A DNA stretch of 64,000 bases from HRBIN30 sp964534275 (GTDB lineage Bacteria; Desulfobacterota; Binatia; HRBIN30): contig CAZHQG010000015.1 of NCBI GenBank assembly GCA_964534275.1, positions 17,684-81,683 of the forward strand. Direction: 5' to 3'. This document shows positions 41,386-48,697 of this stretch, piece after piece. The position numbers and the translations under genes were made by a program. Numbering within the stretch: position 1 is the stretch's first letter; each line of letters opens with the position of its first letter. The notes under the pieces were generated by a model, which saw only the letters and a program-made list of their open reading frames with translations, made no database searches and had not been told where the DNA came from.

Positions 41386-44064
41386 GTGACTAGGAGAACG
41401 GCCGGACCGCGGGCGTGGCGGAAAAGGGTGAGGTGGGCTGCAGAGGGGCTAGCTTTCGTGGGGTTTCTGTGCGCGACAGTGCGCGCCGGGGCTGAGAACG
41501 TTGAGTGCCAGTGGCAACCGGGGGACGAGTGGGTTTCTGCCGTGGCGCGCGTCTTATTTAATCCAGGTGCGGACTGTTTGCCCTTTGACCGCAACGGCGA
41601 CGGTGCAGTCACTGTTGCCGACATGGTGCGGGAAATACGGTCTGCCGCGAGTGCCTTGCTTGGACCGCGGGTGAAGTTTTTAGGCCTTGCCGGTGCCGAC
41701 GGTACCGTCATTTCCCCCTGGGGATCCGAAGGCGGCTTGATCGTTTATCAGCGACCCGGCGGGAGTGGATTCCAGTTGGTTGTCGAGGCGGCCCCCGGTG
41801 CGTCAGGCGCAGCGGTCGGCAGCACTGTCGTGACCATTTCTGCCGGGATCGAGGGTCGGCCGGACTTGCAAATTTTTTTCAGTCGCCCGTTGGGAAATGG
41901 CGATCCTGCATTATGTGACGGCGGCGTGCCGGGTGTCACCTTTCCCGACTTTCGCTACGACCAGCCGACCACGGCAGTTCTTCAAGACGGGAGTTGCGGT
42001 TTTACGGTCGCAGTAGCCTCACGAGGCGCATGTACCGTCGATGAGTTTGGTGCTCCGCGATTCGTATCTGCGGGCACCGGTACCGTACAGTTCTGCGCAC
42101 TCGTGCCTGCTACCCGGGCCTTCCCGATCGGCGACACCTTGGTCACCGTACGAGTTAGGGATCGCCAGGGAAACCTAGGGCCTCCTGCCCAAATGATCGT
42201 GCGAGTGGGGAGCCAACCTCCGCCAAGTCTAACTCCGCAGCCGACGTTCACCGCATCGCCTACGACTATACCGAGCACCAGGACTTTGACCCCGACGTAT
42301 TCGCCCACAAATACGGTTATCCCAGCCTCGACTCCGTCCCCGACAAGTTCGTCATCAGCGACCGCGACTCCGACCGTGACGCCGTTCTCGTCCGTAACCC
42401 GCTCGCCTACGCCATCGACGACTCCCTCGCCAACTCCGCGTTTCAGTGCGACCGCCACGTTGCCAGTCGCAACGAGGCCCCCCTCGGTATCGCCCACTTC
42501 CACAGCCACAGCCACAGCCGTGAACACGTCTTCCGCGACGGCAACCCGAACCGGAACGCCACCGTTCTCGAACACTTTCACGCCAAGTCCGACGCCGTCG
42601 GCCACCGTAACCGCATCGCCGACCTTCTCCTTCACGCCTTCGCCGCGGCCACCTAGGCGCACACGGACACCTTGGCCGACATGGTCAGCAACAGCGACGC
42701 CGCAAGTTTCTCCAAGTCCTACCTCTCATCGAACGACAAGCGCCACAATGAGTCCGACGGCTACCGCGCCGACCGAGACGCAGCCGCCCACTACTCGAAC
42801 TCCAACTCTGACGCCGACACGTACCGCAAACCAACCGACACCGCAGGAAACCCCGACGGCGTCTCATACTCGAACGCCGACGCGTTCGAGAACGCCCACT
42901 TCGACGAGGACCGCCGTGCCGACCGTCATGGCTACCCCCACGTGGACGTTGCTGCCATCGCGCTCGCCCACAGCGACGCTTTCGCCGATTGCGAGCCCGA
43001 CTTTCACTCCGACTCGTCAGCCGACGTTGACCCCGACGACGACGTCCTCTCCTAGTGTAACCCGTACATTCCGCCCGAGTGCGACGCCTACAATGTCTCC
43101 GGTGTGGACGGGTACGCTAACGCCCACGAGTTCACGAACGCCGTCTTTGTCTCCGACGGCGACATTTACGGCCTCGGCGACGCGGTCGGCCACTCAGACG
43201 CGCACAGCTACTACGACACCTACCACGACGCTCACACCGACGCGCACGGCAACCCCGAGTGTCAGTCCAACTCCTTCCGTGACGCCCAGCCCTACCAACA
43301 CCCGCACCCTAACGCCGAGCCGCTCTCCGACAGTGACACCTACATGGACTCAAACGCGTACTGCAACCGTTACGCGAACTCCAAGTCTCACCCCAACGGT
43401 AACGCATACCCGCACCGTTACCCGCACGCCCACGGTAACGGCCACCCCGACCAACACGGTGCCGCCTGAGCCAGTGATTACTTTTTTCGGCGTTACACGA
43501 TCCGACGACCAGCTGGTGATCCCGTCTGGAGTACTGCCGGATGGAACCGAGGTTTTTGAGCGCCCATCGGGAAAAGGATTCTCCATCGTAGTCGAAGCGC
43601 GCCCAGGAGGAGCCAATACTCCGGTCGGGATGACGACGTTTCGATGGGACCCAGCCCGGCCGGACATTCTCCCCGACCTTGCGATCGTGGCATCCCGGAG
43701 TCTTGGGAACGGGTCTCCGGCTGTGTGTGACGAAACCCCACCGGCTTTGGGGGGTGTCCCAGCGTGGGACGGTCTATTGGACTTGCCAGGATCTCAGGAA
43801 CTCGCCGATATCATCAATGACTTGAGTTGCCGCTTCAAGGACGGCAGCGGGCAGCCTCGCGGGAGGAATGCGAACGAGGCATGCATCCTGTTTCCAGATG
43901 GCCAGTACCGATTTGCCGGTGTGGGGACCACGGTACAGTTCTGCGGGTTTGTGGACGAACCGATTGCGCTGCAGCCCGGCGCGGAAACGCGGTTTACAGT
44001 CCGGGTCCGCGACGAAGCGGGACGTTGGAGCGCGCCGCGCAGCTTGATCGTCCGAATCCGCTAA
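41386..44064 (+). CDS. Secreted stalk protein with two homologous terminal domains
   Basis: 892 residues from GTG 41386; GTG 41428 is an alternative giving a cleaner signal peptide. After the signal peptide comes an EF-hand-like motif (DRNGDGAVTVADMVREI, about 66-82). Domain A (about 98-275) and domain B (about 696-892) share the signatures GFxxVVEAxPG, RPDxxPDLxIxxSRxLGNGxPAxCD, AGxGTxVQFC and TVRVRDxxG. Between them lie about 420 residues of Thr/Pro/Ser repeats (TPTPT, SPTATP and similar), likely extended and possibly glycosylated. No membrane anchor or sorting tail is seen. Probably an extracellular spacer or adhesin. Confidence 0.85.
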   Translation: MTRRTAGPRAWRKRVRWAAEGLAFVGFLCATVRAGAENVECQWQPGDEWVSAVARVLFNPGADCLPFDRNGDGAVTVADMVREIRSAASALLGPRVKFLGLAGADGTVISPWGSEGGLIVYQRPGGSGFQLVVEAAPGASGAAVGSTVVTISAGIEGRPDLQIFFSRPLGNGDPALCDGGVPGVTFPDFRYDQPTTAVLQDGSCGFTVAVASRGACTVDEFGAPRFVSAGTGTVQFCALVPATRAFPIGDTLVTVRVRDRQGNLGPPAQMIVRVGSQPPPSLTPQPTFTASPTTIPSTRTLTPTYSPTNTVIPASTPSPTSSSSATATPTVTPFSSVTRSPTPSTTPSPTPRFSATATLPVATRPPSVSPTSTATATAVNTSSATATRTGTPPFSNTFTPSPTPSATVTASPTFSFTPSPRPPRRTRTPWPTWSATATPQVSPSPTSHRTTSATMSPTATAPTETQPPTTRTPTLTPTRTANQPTPQETPTASHTRTPTRSRTPTSTRTAVPTVMATPTWTLLPSRSPTATLSPIASPTFTPTRQPTLTPTTTSSPSVTRTFRPSATPTMSPVWTGTLTPTSSRTPSLSPTATFTASATRSATQTRTATTTPTTTLTPTRTATPSVSPTPSVTPSPTNTRTLTPSRSPTVTPTWTQTRTATVTRTPSLTPTVTHTRTVTRTPTVTATPTNTVPPEPVITFFGVTRSDDQLVIPSGVLPDGTEVFERPSGKGFSIVVEARPGGANTPVGMTTFRWDPARPDILPDLAIVASRSLGNGSPAVCDETPPALGGVPAWDGLLDLPGSQELADIINDLSCRFKDGSGQPRGRNANEACILFPDGQYRFAGVGTTVQFCGFVDEPIALQPGAETRFTVRVRDEAGRWSAPRSLIVRIR
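42214..43471. repeat. Thr/Pro/Ser-coding low-complexity repeat (stalk)
   Basis: About 1.26 kb of imperfect short repeats of the form ACN-CCN-ACN/TCN, encoding the stalk of the protein at 41386. The DNA is almost free of long G runs on the plus strand, so it also creates long false frames in other phases. Prone to slippage and to misassembly. Confidence 0.85.
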
Positions 44065-44152
44065 TTCCAGAAAGGTCAAGTGTGACCCACGCCCCAACAG
44101 GGGTGCGTGTTCCGATTCGTGCTCTGAGCAAGAAGTCGCTGCACCGGCCGGT

Positions 44153-45166
44153 TCACGACACGGTCCAAATATCCCCTTGGCGGAGCAGTTCGTTCAAATT
44201 GGCGGGTTTGCGCTTCTTTGCGGATTCTACCTGGCCCCGAACGATTTCCTCGTACGTCGGGCGCTCGACAGCACGAAAAACGCCCACTGGTGTTGGGAAC
44301 TCTGGCGGCGACAACTGACTCAGCGCGAACGCTAGGCCCGCGTCGGTTTCGTCGTGGACAAGGAGGTCCTTCTCTGAAGCGTGATCCCCAAGTTGAACGA
44401 CCTCGATTTTCCCGTTCCGCAGGCGCAGGCCCTTATCTCGGTTTTTGCCAAAGATCAGTGGTTTTCCGTGCTCCAACACTAGCTGTGTGTCGGCCTTCGT
44501 GTCCTTATCCGTCAGGCTTGCAAAAGCACCATCGTTGAAGATGTTGCAGTTCTGCAGAATTTCGACAAAGGCGGTTCCTCTATGTCGGTACGCCCGGTGG
44601 AGCGTTTCCTGAAGATGTTTGGCTTCTACATCGATACTCCTCGCGACGAAGGTGGCCTGAGCTCCCAGGGCAACTGAGATCGGGTTGAAGGGATAATCGG
44701 GTGAACCAAACGGTGTAGACTTTGTGACCTTGCCTTGTTCCGATGTTGGCGAGTACTGCCCCTTGGTTAGCCCGTAAATGCGGTTGTTGAAGAGCAAGAT
44801 GTTCACGTCCACGTTGCGGCGGAGAATGTGAATCAGGTGATTTCCGCCGATCGAGAGGCCATCCCCGTCGCCGGTGACGACCCACACGGACAGCTCAGGT
44901 CGCGTAATTTTCAATCCAGAGGCGATGGTAGGGGCACGTCCGTGAATGGAATGGAATCCGTACGTGTTCATGTAATATGGAAATCGACTGGAGCAGCCAA
45001 TGCCAGAAATAAACACGATGTTTTCTCGAGGAATCCCCAGTTCTGGCATGACCTTTTGTACTTGCGCCAAGATGGCATAGTCCCCGCAACCGGGGCACCA
45101 GCGCACGTCTTGGTCGGTAATAAAGTCTTTCCGAGTCAGCTTTGCGGCAGATTCACTAACAGCCAT
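44153..45166 (-). CDS. korB: 2-oxoacid:ferredoxin oxidoreductase beta subunit
   Basis: 337 residues. Binds thiamine pyrophosphate (GDGDGLSIGGNHLIHILRRN, the GDG-x-N motif, and RIYGLTKGQYSPTS) and a [4Fe-4S] cluster through Cys in WCPGCGDY, GIGCSS and LQNCNIF. With the alpha subunit it decarboxylates a 2-oxoacid to acyl-CoA and reduces ferredoxin. Similarity to KorB of two-subunit 2-oxoglutarate:ferredoxin oxidoreductases is best. Directly abuts korA (stop TAA then ATG), so translation is coupled. Confidence 0.93.
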   Translation of the reverse strand: MAVSESAAKLTRKDFITDQDVRWCPGCGDYAILAQVQKVMPELGIPRENIVFISGIGCSSRFPYYMNTYGFHSIHGRAPTIASGLKITRPELSVWVVTGDGDGLSIGGNHLIHILRRNVDVNILLFNNRIYGLTKGQYSPTSEQGKVTKSTPFGSPDYPFNPISVALGAQATFVARSIDVEAKHLQETLHRAYRHRGTAFVEILQNCNIFNDGAFASLTDKDTKADTQLVLEHGKPLIFGKNRDKGLRLRNGKIEVVQLGDHASEKDLLVHDETDAGLAFALSQLSPPEFPTPVGVFRAVERPTYEEIVRGQVESAKKRKPANLNELLRQGDIWTVS

Positions 45167-47035
45167 TTACTCCTCCAACATTTGCTCGATCCGGCGAGCA
45201 ATCTCGCCAACCTTGAAAGGGATACCTTGGATTTTGTTCAGACCTACGGCATCGACGAGATATTCGGCTCGCAGGATCTTGACCAGTTGACCTAGGTTCA
45301 TTTCGGGTACGAGAATTTTGCCAAAGCGGCGAAGCACGTCCCCGAGGTCCGGCGGCAGAGGGTTCAGGTGTCTCAAGTGAACGTGGGCGACACGTTTTCC
45401 AGCGGCTTGCGCTTGGCGGACAGCGGCCTCGATTGGGCCGAACGTGCTCCCCCAACCAACAACAAGCAAGTCTCCACTCTCCGGCCCGAACACCTTTGTG
45501 GGTGGAATCTCACGCACGACTCCGGCGATCTTGCGGGCCCGCACCCGAACCATCTGCTCGTGGTTGGTCGGAGCATAACTTACGTTCCCGGTCAGGTATT
45601 CCTTTTCGAGACCTCCAATGCGGTGCTCCAGATTTGGCGTTCCAGGGATTACCCAAGGACGGGAAAGGGTTTCTGGATCCCGAAGGTACGGGAAAAAGCC
45701 GCGTGGATCGGTGCGAAACTCTACCGGGATCTCTGGAAGATCCGCCAAATCGGGCAAGCGCCACGGTTCTGCCCCGTTCGCGAGGTAGCCATCGGAGAGC
45801 ACAATCACCGGGGTCATGTACTTCACCGCGATGCGGACTGCTTCGATCGCAATGTTGAAGCAGTCCGCCGGGGTTGCGGGGGCCAGCACCACTACGGGGG
45901 ACTCACTGTTGCGTCCGTACAATGCCATCAGGAGGTCGGCTTGCTCTGTTTTGGTCGGTAGACCAGTGCTGGGGCCACCTCGCTGGATGTCGCAAATAAC
46001 GATCGGAAGCTCCACGCTTACAGCGAGGTTGATGGTCTCCGCTTTGAGGCACATTCCCGGACCGCTGGTAGTCGTTACGGCAATCGCTCCCCCGAAGGCA
46101 GCTCCGAGAGCGGCCCCGATCCCGGCAATTTCGTCTTCAGCCTGGAACGTGTAAACGTCGAACTCCTTGAGTGTCGAGAGCTCGTGCAGGATGTCACTTG
46201 CGGGGGTGATCGGGTAGCTCCCAAGAAACAGCGGCCGCTTGGCTTTTTGTGCGGCAACCACCAACCCAAGCGCTAACGCACTGTTGCCGGTGATGTTGCG
46301 GTATGTGCCCGGCTCGAGCCGCGCAGGCTTGACTTCGAAAGCACTGGCAAACACCTCCGTAGTCTCGCCAAAGTGGAACCCGGCCCGTAGAACTCGCTGA
46401 TTCGCCTCGACCAGTTCAGGGCGCTTTTGGAAACGGTCGGCAATCCACTTCTCGGTGGGCTCGATCGGGCGTTGAAACAGCCAAGAAACTAAACCCAAGG
46501 CGAAGAAGTTTTTGCACCGGTTCACCGTGCGAGCTGGCAAGTTCGTGTCTTTCAGGGTGAGTGCAGTGAGCCGGGTGATTTCGATCGGGTAAACCTGGAA
46601 TCGGGTCAACGAACCGTCCTCTAGGGGGTTCGAATCGTAACCGGCTTTGCGCAGATTTTGCTCGTTGAACTGTTCTCGGTCGACGATGAGGATGCCGTTG
46701 GGCTTTAGGTCGCCAACGTTCATTTTTAACGCGGCAGGATTCATTGCCACGAGTACGTCCAGTTCATCGCCCGGCGTGAAAATTTCGTAGCTTGCGAAAT
46801 TGACTTGGAAGCCAGAGACTCCTGCGAGCGTTCCGGCAGGTGCACGAATCTCCGCTGGGAAGTCAGGCAAGGTGCTGAGGTCGTTCCCGACAATGGCAGA
46901 CTCGTTGGTAAATTGCATACCTGCCACTTGCATTCCGTCTCCCGAGTCCCCAGCAAAACGGATTACCACGTGGTCCCGCTCGATGCGGGGCTTTGGATGT
47001 TGTTGTACGGCGGGTTCCGCCGGTGGTACTGCCAT
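45167..47035 (-). CDS. korA: 2-oxoacid:ferredoxin oxidoreductase alpha subunit (gamma-alpha fused)
   Basis: 622 residues. The N-terminal gamma domain (about 20-190, VIRFAGDSGDGMQVAGMQFT) is fused to the alpha (pyrimidine-binding) domains (GNSALALGLVVAAQ and LGSYPITPASDILHEL, with the catalytic Glu in TFQAEDEIAG). This is the KorA layout of two-subunit enzymes. No ferredoxin domain is present. A 2-oxoglutarate substrate would connect it to the reductive or oxidative TCA cycle, but pyruvate or branched-chain acids cannot be excluded from sequence alone. Confidence 0.92.
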   Translation of the reverse strand: MAVPPAEPAVQQHPKPRIERDHVVIRFAGDSGDGMQVAGMQFTNESAIVGNDLSTLPDFPAEIRAPAGTLAGVSGFQVNFASYEIFTPGDELDVLVAMNPAALKMNVGDLKPNGILIVDREQFNEQNLRKAGYDSNPLEDGSLTRFQVYPIEITRLTALTLKDTNLPARTVNRCKNFFALGLVSWLFQRPIEPTEKWIADRFQKRPELVEANQRVLRAGFHFGETTEVFASAFEVKPARLEPGTYRNITGNSALALGLVVAAQKAKRPLFLGSYPITPASDILHELSTLKEFDVYTFQAEDEIAGIGAALGAAFGGAIAVTTTSGPGMCLKAETINLAVSVELPIVICDIQRGGPSTGLPTKTEQADLLMALYGRNSESPVVVLAPATPADCFNIAIEAVRIAVKYMTPVIVLSDGYLANGAEPWRLPDLADLPEIPVEFRTDPRGFFPYLRDPETLSRPWVIPGTPNLEHRIGGLEKEYLTGNVSYAPTNHEQMVRVRARKIAGVVREIPPTKVFGPESGDLLVVGWGSTFGPIEAAVRQAQAAGKRVAHVHLRHLNPLPPDLGDVLRRFGKILVPEMNLGQLVKILRAEYLVDAVGLNKIQGIPFKVGEIARRIEQMLEE

Positions 47036-47182
47036 CGATTGTGGTCTCCTCGTAATTTTGTAGTTTTCGCGCCGACGTGCTGTGCAGCAGCAGTTGGTCC
47101 TAGTCCCAAGGCGCAGCAGCCAGCCGGCGCGTTCAATCCTAGTGAGCGACCACGGTTATTTCAAACAACATGGTCGGCCCTG

Positions 47183-48697
47183 TCACTTTGGGCCATGCCT
47201 ACGTGAAGTGACGGGCCGTTCCCTCATGATGAAGGAGAAGCGCGGCTCCTCACTCGGTGCCGGTTCGACCTCGACGGGAATGCCGGACACGCGAGCGAAC
47301 TTCTGGAGGAGTTCAGGCTCTATCCGCTGCAGATGATGCACAACTTCAGGTGGCCCTTCGATGCGCAGCTTCTGACCCTCGGAGAGGAGCTTGTACTGCG
47401 CCCAGGCACGTTGGAGCAGGTCTCTTGCACGGGCTGAGACACTCCACGTTTGGTGTGGACTTCCGCAGGCGCGGCATGGAGCGAGGAACTGGTCGGCCAG
47501 GGGCAAGCGCCGCCGTCGCCGATGAACGTCGACCAAAGTGCAGCCGGGATGCATGTGCACGGCGTCGACAAAGCGATCTTGATAGAACATGGTCACGACC
47601 TGGGAGCCTAACCGTTTTCGAAGCTCGGCTGTTCCGGGGTCGATGAAATCCACCAGGATTTTCCCCCCGAGAGCGCGCAATCGCACCTGGCGCGCAACCA
47701 CGCGTGCCGCTTCCATGTTCACTTGCGTTGTCTTGGGAGTACGAAAGCTGCGGAGCGAGTGAGCGCAAGCAGTGTCCACGTCGACAAGCGTGCCAGCTGT
47801 CGTGAATTCGAAGCGAACAAGTCCCCCGTGCGGCAGCGGCACCTCCGGCTGGAGAGCAACGCGAAGCTGTTCGTCGACGCGCCGGCTCGTGAACAAGTCA
47901 GGGCTATCAACAGCAACACGCACTCGAGCTGGGTGCTCGGGAGCCAATGATGTCCAGCATCTCCGAACGGTTTCTTCGAACTCCGGAGCATCGAGCAGGA
48001 TGCTGTCAAGCTCTACATCTGCGCTTTCTCGCAGGAGATAGGCGATCGGATCGCGCTCGCGGTAAACCAAGCCAGGACGATTAGCGGCGAGGATGGCCTC
48101 GGCGATGGTCCTCCACGTGTCTTCTAGGCGATTTGCTTCCTGGAGGAGTTCTCCGTCCGTGGCCTGGAGCCCCCGGCGCTCTACCACGAAGCCTCCGAGA
48201 CGTTCCGCAAAGGGGGCAAGCAACGCGAAGATGCGTTCTTGCCATTTAGCCGAGCATTGCTTGGGCCATTGAAACTCACGTGTGCCCGGGCGCAGCGCGA
48301 GAAAAAAGTCCTCGACCCGAATTCGTGGCGACACCAGGGCTGCCTTTTGCTCGTGCGGGAGTCGGCGAACTTGAACGATCAGCTGAAGCCCTTCTTTCAA
48401 CGCCACTTCCACGTAGCGCGCCGCGAATCTAGCTGGGTTGCCCTTCCCAAGCTCGATACTCAGCGTTTGACACACTGGGAAGCGGGGAGATTGTAAAAGG
48501 GCCGTTCTCCCGTCACCGAGATCCACAAGAGCGGCCCGAAGGGGAGGCAGAAGGGTGGTTACTCGGGCTCGGAAAATATCTCCGAAACGGACCTCTTCCG
48601 GTACAGGGGGCTCGGCGATGAACTCGGTCAACTCACCATCTTCAACGAGGGCAGCGCGAAGGCCAAGAAAGCCGAACTGTAAGAGTAGCTCTTTCAC
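47183..48697 (-). CDS. rng: Ribonuclease G/E family protein
   Basis: 504 residues from GTG 48697, which overlaps the stop of the radical-SAM gene (GTGA). An S1-like domain is at residues about 35-110 (with GDIFRARVTTLLPPLRAALVDLGDGRTALL). The catalytic DNase-like site keeps the two Asp of RNase E/G: TLVDVDTACA and ILVDFIDPGTA. The zinc-link Cys pair is LAPCRACGSP. Acts on 5'-monophosphate RNAs to process rRNA and degrade mRNA. The Asn in the E. coli TAIDINS motif is Asp here. Confidence 0.9.
   Translation of the reverse strand: MKELLLQFGFLGLRAALVEDGELTEFIAEPPVPEEVRFGDIFRARVTTLLPPLRAALVDLGDGRTALLQSPRFPVCQTLSIELGKGNPARFAARYVEVALKEGLQLIVQVRRLPHEQKAALVSPRIRVEDFFLALRPGTREFQWPKQCSAKWQERIFALLAPFAERLGGFVVERRGLQATDGELLQEANRLEDTWRTIAEAILAANRPGLVYRERDPIAYLLRESADVELDSILLDAPEFEETVRRCWTSLAPEHPARVRVAVDSPDLFTSRRVDEQLRVALQPEVPLPHGGLVRFEFTTAGTLVDVDTACAHSLRSFRTPKTTQVNMEAARVVARQVRLRALGGKILVDFIDPGTAELRKRLGSQVVTMFYQDRFVDAVHMHPGCTLVDVHRRRRRLPLADQFLAPCRACGSPHQTWSVSARARDLLQRAWAQYKLLSEGQKLRIEGPPEVVHHLQRIEPELLQKFARVSGIPVEVEPAPSEEPRFSFIMRERPVTSRRHGPK

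Noticed and set aside
41982..42662. 226-codon Gly/Val-rich minus-strand open frame in the stalk region
   Set aside because: Antisense to the Thr/Pro repeat; the GV(A)-type composition is the mirror of ACN-CCN codons. No start signal.
42672..43469. Asp/His/Tyr-rich plus-strand frames in a different phase of the stalk repeat (42672-43055 and 43104-43469)
   Set aside because: Shadow phases of the same repeat. The main frame continues on both sides into homologous domains.
42214..43471. CRISPR array
   Set aside because: The repeats are imperfect, short and codon-phased Thr/Pro coding repeats with no spacers of regular length and no cas genes.
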